Origin: Actinomycetes bacterium
GTDB lineage: Bacteria > Actinomycetota > Acidimicrobiia > Acidimicrobiales > Bog-793
DNA: 50,027 nucleotides
Direction: 5' to 3'
NCBI GenBank assembly: GCA_021838945.1
Contig: JAKCCH010000013.1
Span: 1-50,027 of the forward strand
How positions within the stretch are numbered: the stretch's first letter is position 1; each line of letters begins with the position of its first letter. The position numbers were made by a program, and so were the translations under genes. Of the stretch, positions 1 to 7,185 are shown piece by piece. Below the pieces are notes generated by a model. That model made no database searches. It saw nothing but the letters and a program-made list of their open reading frames with translations, and was not told the DNA's origin.

Positions 1-1037
1 GATCTCTCGATCGCCGTCCGCACGATGTTGACCTCCGGCTGCTGGGCTGTGAGCGAACATCCGGCGGTCTGGGTGTGGAACCGGAGCTGCAGCGAACGCT
101 CCGCCTCCGCCCCGTAGCGGTCCCGCAGCCACCTCGCCCAGATGCGCCGAGCCGCGCGGTACTTGGCGATCTCCTCGAAGAAGTCGAGGTGCGCGTTGAA
201 GAAGAAGCTCAACCTCGGCGCGAACTCGTCCAACGCCAGTCCGGCAGCGATCGCGGCCTCGACGTAGGCGAAACCGTTCGCCAACGTGAACGCCAGCTCC
301 TGCGCGGCCGTCGAGCCCGCTTCACGGATGTGGTAGCCGGAGACCGAGATCGTGTGCCACTTGGGCATCTCTGCCGTGCAGAAACGGATCATGTCGGTGA
401 CGACCCGGACCGACGGGCGAGGCGGGAAGACGTACTCCTTCTGTGCCTGGTACTCCTTCAAGATGTCGTTCTGGATGGTGCCGCCGAGCCTCGCCCGCTG
501 CGTGCCGGACTTCTCTGCCGCCGCGACGTACATGGCAAGCAGGACCGCGGCCGGTGAGTTGATCGTCATCGACGTCGTGACCGAGCCGAGATCGATGCCG
601 GCGAAGAGATCCTCCACGTCCTCGAGTGTGTCGACCGCAACTCCGCAGCGGCCGACCTCGCCGAGCGACTGCGGGTCGTCCGAGTCGCGCCCCATGAGCG
701 TCGGCAGGTCGAAGGCCGTCGAGAGCCCGTCCCCGCCCGAGCGGAGGATCTCCTTGAAGCGGACGTTCGTGTCCTCGGCCGTCCCGAACCCGGCGAAGAG
801 CCGTATCGTCCAGAGCTTCGACCGGTACATCGAGGCGTAAGGGCCGCGCGTGTACGGGTAGACGCCGGGACGGGCAGCACCCGCCGGCCCGTAGACGGGG
901 TCGAGTGGGATGCCGGACATCGTCTCGAAGTCCGCCTCGCGCTGCGGCGATGCGTCGAAGAGGAGCTGCCAGGTCTCGGGGGTGCCGTCGGGGGTGCCGT
1001 CGGAGGCGTCGGCCGGGGGATCCGCCTTGGTGCTCAT
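1..1037 (-). CDS. Methylmalonyl-CoA mutase, large-subunit catalytic domain (5' part; 3' end outside window)
   Basis: The minus-strand frame is open from an ATG at 1037 to the window edge (345 codons), so the gene is truncated only by the window. It encodes the substrate-binding TIM-barrel part of a coenzyme-B12-dependent acyl-CoA mutase, which interconverts (R)-methylmalonyl-CoA and succinyl-CoA in propionate metabolism. Visible hallmarks are [12 protein letters not shown] near residue 60, [43 protein letters not shown] and [16 protein letters not shown]. The roughly 30-residue N-terminus before the barrel is short, which suits the type where the B12-binding domain is a separate protein, although the missing C-terminus prevents certainty. 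No Shine-Dalgarno is evident before the ATG. The upstream bases belong to a group II intron-like element. Isobutyryl- or ethylmalonyl-CoA mutase is a less likely alternative. Confidence 0.93.
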   Translation of the reverse strand, partial: MSTKADPPADASDGTPDGTPETWQLLFDASPQREADFETMSGIPLDPVYGPAGAARPGVYPYTRGPYASMYRSKLWTIRLFAGFGTAEDTNVRFKEILRSGGDGLSTAFDLPTLMGRDSDDPQSLGEVGRCGVAVDTLEDVEDLFAGIDLGSVTTSMTINSPAAVLLAMYVAAAEKSGTQRARLGGTIQNDILKEYQAQKEYVFPPRPSVRVVTDMIRFCTAEMPKWHTISVSGYHIREAGSTAAQELAFTLANGFAYVEAAIAAGLALDEFAPRLSFFFNAHLDFFEEIAKYRAARRIWARWLRDRYGAEAERSLQLRFHTQTAGCSLTAQQPEVNIVRTAIER

Positions 1038-1040
1038 CGG

Positions 1041-1260
1041 TAGTCAGGGGCGCCGTGCTCGAGTGAGCCCGGTTCCCCATCCCGCTTCAATCCGTACGTG
1101 CGGCTTTCCCGCACGCGGCCTGCCGATGGTCTTCTGGACATGGTCACGCTACCTTCGGGTATCGGACGACTACGAACCGGGGCCCGCTACCGGGCCGCCC
1201 GGTGATCACCCGGACGGGACTCTCACCCGCCGGGGTGATCCAGCTTTCAGGACGTACCAC
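1041..1260 (-). mobile_element. ORF-less group II intron-like RNA element (remnant)
   Basis: Read on the minus strand, this non-coding stretch has features of group II intron RNA. At 1212-1245 a GC hairpin carries a GTGAGAGTCCCG segment typical of domain I. At 1088-1120 a hairpin has arms GTGCGG/CCGCAC, a GAAA tetraloop and a following CGTACGG, as in domain V. The catalytic AGC triad reads GGC here, so catalysis is doubtful. No reverse transcriptase ORF is present. The 3' end appears to fall within a few bases of the mutase ATG at 1037. Boundaries are estimates made by eye. It could instead be another structured RNA, and a covariance-model search would settle that. Confidence 0.45.
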
Positions 1261-1265
1261 GAGCG

Positions 1266-1541
1266 TCAGTCTACGGGCGGCGGGCTGGCCGACAGTTGCG
1301 GGAAGAGGTCGCCGGCAGGTGGCGCGGCCCGCTCGCCCCTGGGGGAGATCACCGGTGAGGGGGTTGTCCTGATCGAGGAAGCCGACACGCTGGCCCTCGG
1401 CTCCGATGCCCACCTTGGATCCCTCGACGGTAGAGAACGCCGAGGCGACGGAGCGGGGTGGCGGGACAGCCGCTGCATCCTGGCCAGCCGACTCTCATCT
1501 GCCGAGAGCGGCTTCGCCAGGGAGGAGCGGGGCTGCGGCAT
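1266..1541 (-). pseudogene. Frame-broken gene fragment with strong Shine-Dalgarno
   Basis: A minus-strand ATG at 1541 is preceded by AAAGGAGG at 5-base spacing, one of the best ribosome-binding sites in the window. The first ~28 codons (MPQPRSSLAKPLSADESRLA...) show the GC-rich third positions of real genes here. Then the coding signature moves to the -1 frame, which reads STVEGSKVGIGAEGQRV and continues to about 1300 with good codon use. The original frame becomes Arg/Ser/Pro-rich and stops at 1266. This looks like a gene inactivated by an indel and then cut by the adjacent intron-like element. I do not recognise the product. A programmed frameshift is a less likely alternative. Nothing else is apparent between 1266 and 1587. 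Confidence 0.35.
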
Positions 1542-1587
1542 GGTCGCCTCCTTTGCTCGGCCGTCGCGGCTTTGGTAGACCACGGCC

Positions 1588-2724
1588 ATGCAGGCGGCCG
1601 TGCCACGTGAGAGCGCAACCGGCGAGCGCCGGGTCGCTCTGACCCCTGACGTACTCCCGAGACTCACTGCTGCCGGGGTCGACGTCCTCGTCGAGACCGG
1701 CGCCGGAGCTGCCGCGCTCTTCCCGGATACCAGCTTCGAGGCAAAAGGGGCACACATCGCCCCCGACGCCCGATCCGCTTTCGAGAGGGCGGATGTCGTC
1801 TGCAAGGTGCAGCCTCCGACCGTCGGCGAGGCGCAGGCGCTCCGCCCAGGATCGGCGGTGGTGAGCTTCCTCCAGCCCGGGAGCGACCTCGAGCTCGTGA
1901 AAGTGCTTGCAGAGCGCCGCATCTCGGCCTTCTCCCTCGACCTCCTCCCCCGCATAAGCCGGGCCCAGTCGATGGATGCCCTCTCGTCACAGGCGACGGT
2001 GTCCGGCTACCGGGCGGCCTTGGTGGCGGCGATGCGGTTACCGCGTTTCTTCCCGCTGTTCATGACGGCGGCAGGCACGGTCCCGCCCGCCAAGGTGCTC
2101 GTGCTCGGCGCAGGCGTCGCCGGCCTGCAGGCGATCGCGACCGCACGCCGCCTCGGGGCCGTCGTCCGCGCCTATGACGTGCGGCCGGCGGCGCGCGAGG
2201 AGGTGAAGTCGCTCGGCGCGGCCTTCGTGGAGCTCGACCTCGAGGCGCAGGAAGGACAGGGCGGCTATGCCCGGGAGCAGTCAGAGGACTTCCTCGACAG
2301 GCAGCGGGCGCTCATCGCGAAGGAGGTGGCCGCGGCCGACGCCGTCATCACGACTGCCGCCATCCCGGGGCGGAGGGCCCCGGTGCTCGTGACCGCCGAG
2401 ATGGTGCACGCCATGCCGCCGGGCGGCATCGTCGTCGACCTCGCCGCCGAGTCAGGCGGGAACTGCGAGCTGTCCAAGCCGGGGGAGGAGGTGCAGGTTG
2501 GCGACGTCGTCGTGTACGGGGCGCTGAACATGCCGAGCTCGATGCCGATGCACGCGAGCTTCCTCTACTCCCGCAACATCGCCGAGCTCCTCGGCGTTCT
2601 CGCTAAGGACGGAGCGTTCGCGCCCGACTTCGGCGACGAGATCGTCGCCGGGACCTGTGTCACCCACGACGGCGAGGTTCTCCACACGCCGACCCGCGAC
2701 CTGCTGGCGGGGACGGCGGCATGA
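1588..2724 (+). CDS. pntAA: NAD(P) transhydrogenase subunit alpha part 1 (NAD(H)-binding, domain I)
   Basis: This is the soluble NAD(H)-binding subunit of proton-translocating transhydrogenase, which passes hydride from NADH to NADP+ using the proton gradient. The 378 residues match the split-alpha form. The alanine dehydrogenase/PNT N-terminal domain begins PRESATGERRVALTPD. The Rossmann motif is VLVLGAGVAGLQAIATARRLGA at ~170-190, with the following RAYDVRPAAREEVKSLGA. The mobile-loop region includes GALNMPSSMPMHAS. The stop overlaps the pntAB start by four bases (ATGA), so the three pnt genes form one translationally coupled operon. A TAGACC box lies six bases before the ATG and no Shine-Dalgarno is seen, suggesting a leaderless transcript. 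Confidence 0.95.
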   Translation: MQAAVPRESATGERRVALTPDVLPRLTAAGVDVLVETGAGAAALFPDTSFEAKGAHIAPDARSAFERADVVCKVQPPTVGEAQALRPGSAVVSFLQPGSDLELVKVLAERRISAFSLDLLPRISRAQSMDALSSQATVSGYRAALVAAMRLPRFFPLFMTAAGTVPPAKVLVLGAGVAGLQAIATARRLGAVVRAYDVRPAAREEVKSLGAAFVELDLEAQEGQGGYAREQSEDFLDRQRALIAKEVAAADAVITTAAIPGRRAPVLVTAEMVHAMPPGGIVVDLAAESGGNCELSKPGEEVQVGDVVVYGALNMPSSMPMHASFLYSRNIAELLGVLAKDGAFAPDFGDEIVAGTCVTHDGEVLHTPTRDLLAGTAA

Positions 2725-3242
2725 GCGGCGGCGACATCCTCACCCTCATCACGATCTTCGTCCTCTCGGCCTTCGTCGGCTTCGAGGTCATCTCGAAGGT
2801 CCCGAGCATCCTCCACACCCCGCTCATGTCGGGGACCAACGCCCTGCACGGCGTCGTGCTCGTCGGCTCGATGATCGTGCTCGGCACCTCCCACGGCGCG
2901 CTCGAGCTGACCCTCGGCTTCCTCGCGGTTGTGCTGGCGACGCTGAACGTCGTCGGCGGGTTCGTCGTGACCGACCGGATGCTCGAGATGTTCAAGGGGC
3001 GCCAGCCCGGGCGCGCCGCCACGGCGCCCGAGCCGGCGCCCGCGGCACCGGCAGCGCCGGCTCCCGCATCGCCCGAGGCAGCGACGCAACCGGTGGCATC
3101 GGAGGCGCCGGAGGAGGCGCCCGCCGCCGAGCCGACGACGCTCATCGAGAGACCCGACCCCACTGTCGTCATAGACGCCGACGCCACCGATCCCGGCGTC
3201 ACGGGACCCGCTGTCACCGAACCCGGCGAGCCGAGATCATGA
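2721..3242 (+). CDS. pntAB: NAD(P) transhydrogenase subunit alpha part 2 (membrane) with Ala/Pro-rich tail
   Basis: This is the membrane part of the alpha chain, forming the proton channel together with PntB. Residues 1-95 contain three hydrophobic helices with the family sequence FVGFEVISKVPSILHTPLMSG and NVVGGFVVTDRMLEMF. The known domain ends near residue 95. About 75 further residues follow, very rich in Ala, Pro, Glu and Thr and carrying no recognisable domain. The family is usually about 100 residues, so this tail is unusual. It should lie on the cytoplasmic side and may tether PntAA or PntB. The gene overlaps both neighbours with ATGA. Confidence 0.92.
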   Translation: MSGGDILTLITIFVLSAFVGFEVISKVPSILHTPLMSGTNALHGVVLVGSMIVLGTSHGALELTLGFLAVVLATLNVVGGFVVTDRMLEMFKGRQPGRAATAPEPAPAAPAAPAPASPEAATQPVASEAPEEAPAAEPTTLIERPDPTVVIDADATDPGVTGPAVTEPGEPRS

Positions 3243-4621
3243 GCCTCGACACCGGCATCCGCTTCGCCTACCTGATCGCGGCGATCTGCTTCATCCTCGC
3301 CATGAAGGGGCTGTCCGGCCCGAAGACCGCTCGATATGGCAACCTCCTCGGCGCGGCCGGCATGGCGCTCGCCATCGCGATGACCTTCGCGACACCGGGG
3401 TTGACGAACTTCGGACTCATGATCGGCGCCATGGCGATCGGCGCGGTGATCGGCTTCCCGGCGGCCCGCCTCGTGAAGATGACGGCGATGCCGCAGATGG
3501 TGGCCGCCTTCAACGGCGTCGGCGGAGGTGCCGCGGCACTCATCTCGCTCACCGAGTTCGTGAATGCGAACCCGTCGAAGCTTGCCGTCTACCAGGTCGT
3601 CGAAGTCCTCTTCGGCGTGATCATCGGCTGCGTCTCGTTCGCCGGTTCGGTCGTGGCGTTCGCCAAGCTCCAGGAGCTCGTGACCGGCCGGCCGATCACC
3701 TACCCCGGCCAGCAGGTGATGAACGCCGTCGTCGGGGGTGGGACGCTCGGGCTCGCCATCGCCGTCTGCGTCTCCCCTCACAACTGGCTCGTGGCGGTCA
3801 TCGGGATCCTCGCGCTCCTGTTCGGGATCGCCTTCGTCCTGCCGATCGGCGGCGCCGACGTCCCGGTGCTCATTTCCCTCCTCAACTCCTTCACCGGGCT
3901 CGCGGTGGCGGCGAGCGGCTTCGTGCTGCACTCCTTCGTTCTCGTCGTGGCCGGGACGCTCGTCGGCGCATCCGGCACCCTGCTGACACGGATGATGAGC
4001 GCCGCCATGGGACGGTCGCTGCCCAACATCCTGTTCTCGGCGTTTGGTTCGGTCATCACGGCAGGGACGGCGGAGGGGTCCGCCGACCGGACCGTGAGGT
4101 CTGCGAGCGCCGAGGACATCGCTGTCCTGCTCGCCTACTCGCAGAAGGTGATCATCGTGCCCGGCTACGGCCTCGCCGTCGCCCAGGCGCAGCACGTGGC
4201 AAGGGAGCTGGCCGAGCTGCTGGAGAGCCGCGGCATCGACGTGCAATACGCCATCCACCCGGTGGCCGGCCGGATGCCGGGGCACATGAACGTCCTTCTC
4301 GCCGAGGCCAACGTGCCATACGAGCAGCTGAAGGAGATGGACGAGATCAACCCGGAGTTCCAGTTCACCGACGTCGCACTCGTCGTAGGGGCGAACGACG
4401 TGGTGAACCCGGCCGCGAAGAACTCACCGGGGAGCCCGATCTACGGCATGCCGATCCTCTCCGTCGACGAGGCGAAGAACATCGTCTTCCTGAAGCGTTC
4501 GATGCGCCCTGGCTTCGCGGGGATCGACAACGAGCTGCTCTTCGATCCGAAGACGACGCTGCTGTTCGGCGACGCCAAGGACTCCCTGACGAAGCTCGTC
4601 GCCGCCATCAAACAGCTCTGA
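3239..4621 (+). CDS. pntB: NAD(P) transhydrogenase subunit beta
   Basis: This is the NADP(H)-binding and membrane subunit of transhydrogenase, 460 residues, a normal length. The N-terminal half carries roughly nine membrane helices, including GNLLGAAGMALAIAMTF and NGVGGGAAALIS. The C-terminal NADP-binding domain III starts near residue 285 with VIIVPGYGLAVAQAQHVARE and contains HPVAGRMPGHMNVLLAEA, VVGANDVVNPAA and the terminal KRSMRPGFAGIDN. The start ATG at 3239 overlaps the pntAB stop (ATGA). A longer frame runs upstream, but it would cross pntAB and lacks family similarity. The 3' end overlaps the convergent PIN-TRAM gene by 14 bases. Confidence 0.95.
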   Translation: MSLDTGIRFAYLIAAICFILAMKGLSGPKTARYGNLLGAAGMALAIAMTFATPGLTNFGLMIGAMAIGAVIGFPAARLVKMTAMPQMVAAFNGVGGGAAALISLTEFVNANPSKLAVYQVVEVLFGVIIGCVSFAGSVVAFAKLQELVTGRPITYPGQQVMNAVVGGGTLGLAIAVCVSPHNWLVAVIGILALLFGIAFVLPIGGADVPVLISLLNSFTGLAVAASGFVLHSFVLVVAGTLVGASGTLLTRMMSAAMGRSLPNILFSAFGSVITAGTAEGSADRTVRSASAEDIAVLLAYSQKVIIVPGYGLAVAQAQHVARELAELLESRGIDVQYAIHPVAGRMPGHMNVLLAEANVPYEQLKEMDEINPEFQFTDVALVVGANDVVNPAAKNSPGSPIYGMPILSVDEAKNIVFLKRSMRPGFAGIDNELLFDPKTTLLFGDAKDSLTKLVAAIKQL

Positions 4622-5672
4622 TCGCCGTGTCGCCCGTTCCGTTCGAGATCTCCGACGCCACGCGGGCGAACACGAGCAGGCCCTGGTTCGTCGGGCGGGT
4701 GGAGAGCACGACCACCTCGACAGCCTTCTGCCCGACGAGGTGGTCGGCTTCGTTCACGACGACCATGTCGCCGTCCGGCAGGTAGCCGATCGCCTGGCCG
4801 CTCTGGCGGCCGGTCCGGACGAGGTCGACCGAGAGCAGCTCTCCGGGGACGTGGTCCGGGGCGAGGTCGCTCACGAGCATGCGCAGGTCGACGATCGGCA
4901 CCTCGACGTGGCTGCGGGCGACCTCGCTCGAGCTCGTGTACAGACGCACGCCGAGGCGCGATGCCAGCTGCAGCACCTTCTCCTCGGTCATCGCCGCGTC
5001 CGGAAAGTCACCGGGCACGATGCTCACGGTGATGCCGGCGGAGCGCACGGCGTCGATTGCCTCGAGCCCGCGCCTCGCCCGGCGCGACGACACGTGGTCG
5101 GGGCTCTCGGTGAGTGTGCGGAGCTCGTCGGCGACAGGCTCGGGGACGAGGATCTCTCGCCCCAAGAGGCCCGCCGTGCCGAGCACGAGGAACGCACGAT
5201 CCATCACAGCGCTCGTGTCCACCAGGACGGACCCTTCCGGCGCCTGCTGGATCGGGTCGAGCTTGCGCATGATGCGTGCCGACTCGGCGATGCGCCTGCC
5301 GTTCATGGCTCCGATGCGGAAGCCGATCGCGGCGAAGACCCACGCCACGGCCGCCGCGATCGGATAGTCGAAGTCACCGTGCACGAAGAAGAACAGGGGC
5401 AGGCAGAGCACCACGCCGACGAGGAACCCGAGGCCGGCAAGGAACGCGCCAGCCAGGATCTCCAGTGCCGGGATGTCCATGAGCGACCGGTTCGCACGGC
5501 GGACGCCGCGCACGACGAGGCGCCCGGCGATGCCGCCGAGCACGTAACCGACCAGGACGCCGATGACCGCCCCGACCGCGCGGCCCGTCGTGCTGCCGCT
5601 CCCGCCGACCGCCAGGCCGACGAGCGCCCCGGCGAGCACGACGATGAGCCGCAAAATCTCGACGAACACCAT
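4608..5672 (-). CDS. Membrane-anchored PIN-TRAM domain protein (YacL-like)
   Basis: A 354-residue protein with four predicted N-terminal membrane helices (residues ~1-23, 30-53, 70-97, 104-120), a PIN nuclease-like domain (~145-265) and a C-terminal TRAM domain (~275-340) with GQAIGYLPDGDMVVV. This is the YacL layout found in Firmicutes and Actinobacteria, of uncertain RNA-related role. D152 in VLVDTSAVMDRA and E183 fit the PIN site. The segment usually reading TND reads TSS (LYTSSSEVA), so one acidic ligand may be missing. The ATG at 5672 is chosen because TACGCT lies seven bases upstream, matching the leaderless pattern. An in-frame ATG 14 codons earlier is possible. Confidence 0.85.
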   Translation of the reverse strand: MVFVEILRLIVVLAGALVGLAVGGSGSTTGRAVGAVIGVLVGYVLGGIAGRLVVRGVRRANRSLMDIPALEILAGAFLAGLGFLVGVVLCLPLFFFVHGDFDYPIAAAVAWVFAAIGFRIGAMNGRRIAESARIMRKLDPIQQAPEGSVLVDTSAVMDRAFLVLGTAGLLGREILVPEPVADELRTLTESPDHVSSRRARRGLEAIDAVRSAGITVSIVPGDFPDAAMTEEKVLQLASRLGVRLYTSSSEVARSHVEVPIVDLRMLVSDLAPDHVPGELLSVDLVRTGRQSGQAIGYLPDGDMVVVNEADHLVGQKAVEVVVLSTRPTNQGLLVFARVASEISNGTGDTAIRAV

Positions 5673-5789
5673 CGCCCGAAGCGTACTGAGCTGCAGCACC
5701 CTCGGACCGGACACGTCTGACGGGCGATCATGCGAAGACGCTCACCCCGGGAACCGTCACGCCATGGCGGGCGCTACGCTGCGGCCTCC

Positions 5790-7067
5790 ATGACGCGCTG
5801 GCGGCACACGCGGACGGCCCGCCGCGCCGGAGCTCTCCTGGCGCTCTCCTGCCTCCTTCTCGCCTCGTCCTCGTGCGGCCTGTTCGCCACCGGGACGACG
5901 GTGCCCACGCCGCCGCCCGTCACGAGCCCTTACGCCAAGTTCGACGCGGCGATCCAGAAGGCGCTCGACAACGCCAGGTCGAGCATCCACGTGGCCATCC
6001 CCACCCGCCCCGGGGCTCCGGCGCCGCTCTTGCCTGCCGCCGCCTTCGGCCGCGGGCTCGGATCGAGAGTGGTGCTCGGGTTCCTGCCGAGCTGGGAGAT
6101 GAGCGACGTGAGCACCATCGATTACGCGGCCCTCTCGGAGATCGCCTATTACGCGCTCCGGGTGAGGCGCGGAGGCGTGATCGTGAGGAGCGGCATGGGG
6201 TGGAACGCACTCGTGAGTGGCAGCGTGTCGACGATGATCACGAAAGCCCACGCCGCGGGCGTCCGGGCCCTCTTGACGTTGTACGCGGTGGACCAGCCGA
6301 CGCTTGAAGCACTGGCGGCAAGGCCAGGGAGCGGTACGACGCTCGCGGACCAGGTGGCTCTGCTGTTGCGGAGGTACGGTTTCGACGGCGTCGATCTCGA
6401 CTTCGAAGGTCAGGTGGCCTCCGCGCGGAACGGTTTCGTGCGGTTCTTCAAGGCGTTCTCGACGCGCCTCAAGGCGATCGACTCGTCCTGGTCGGTCGTC
6501 CTCAACACCTTCCCGCAGGCGGCCGTCGACCCCGAAAGCTTCTTCGACGTCCGGGCCCTCGCTCCGTATGCGGACCAGCTCTTCGTCATGGCCTACGACA
6601 TGAACGACCAGCTGTCCCCCGGTGCGACGGCTCCGCTCGCCGGGGCCGACCTGTCGGATGCGAGCTCGCTCGCCAGCTTCGTCAGCGCCGTGCCGCGCTC
6701 GAAGGTCATCCTCGGCATCCCGTTCTACGGCTACGACTTCACCGCGACGCGGCGGACGCTCCCGGCGGACACGATCGGCACCCCCTACGCCGTCAGCTAC
6801 GACGCTGTCGTCGCCGCCGGAAGGCCAGGGCGGTGGGACCCCGTGACCGAGACGCCGTACACGTCCTTCAGGCGCGACGGGCAGTGGCACCAGACCTGGT
6901 ACGAGGACCCCGTGTCGGTCGCACTGAAGGTCGCGCTGGCAGCGGCCTTCCATGTCGGCGGAGTCGGTGCGTGGGAGCTCGGCATGGCGAACGGGCAGAG
7001 CATCATGACGACGACGCTCGACGGCGGGTCTCCGCCGCTCAAGCTGCCGCTCGCATCGGGGTCCTGA
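5790..7067 (+). CDS. Secreted lipoprotein, glycoside hydrolase family 18-like
   Basis: A 425-residue exported protein. Residues 1-29 form a lipoprotein signal (Arg-rich start, hydrophobic core, lipobox LLASSSC). A Thr/Pro linker precedes the GH18 barrel. The family signature is complete: YGFDGVDLDFEG, with E206 as the expected catalytic acid. FVMAYDMND and ILGIPFYGYDF are further GH18 strands. The closest architecture is the spore-protease/YaaH-like branch, which hydrolyses cell-wall or chitin-type GlcNAc linkages. The real substrate is unknown. The start ATG follows TACGCT by nine bases. The gene stands alone, divergent from the PIN-TRAM gene. Confidence 0.88.
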   Translation: MTRWRHTRTARRAGALLALSCLLLASSSCGLFATGTTVPTPPPVTSPYAKFDAAIQKALDNARSSIHVAIPTRPGAPAPLLPAAAFGRGLGSRVVLGFLPSWEMSDVSTIDYAALSEIAYYALRVRRGGVIVRSGMGWNALVSGSVSTMITKAHAAGVRALLTLYAVDQPTLEALAARPGSGTTLADQVALLLRRYGFDGVDLDFEGQVASARNGFVRFFKAFSTRLKAIDSSWSVVLNTFPQAAVDPESFFDVRALAPYADQLFVMAYDMNDQLSPGATAPLAGADLSDASSLASFVSAVPRSKVILGIPFYGYDFTATRRTLPADTIGTPYAVSYDAVVAAGRPGRWDPVTETPYTSFRRDGQWHQTWYEDPVSVALKVALAAAFHVGGVGAWELGMANGQSIMTTTLDGGSPPLKLPLASGS

Positions 7068-7185
7068 CGCGCCTCTGCCCCCGGCGTCGCTCGTCGTCGA
7101 GGCTATGCTTCGGGCAGGTGTCGCGCCCGGGAAGGGCTGGACGGGCGTACGGGTCACCGCCGTTTGACCGAATGTTGGGGGGCTG

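Noticed and set aside
1038-1260. Cobalamin riboswitch upstream of the B12-dependent mutase
   Set aside because: No B12-box sequence (GCCACTG-like) was seen; the hairpins fit a group II intron-like element better.
2660-4285. 541-codon open frame on the minus strand opposite pntAB/pntB
   Set aside because: The product is His/Asp/Arg-rich without any domain, and the plus strand carries clear transhydrogenase genes. It is a high-GC shadow.
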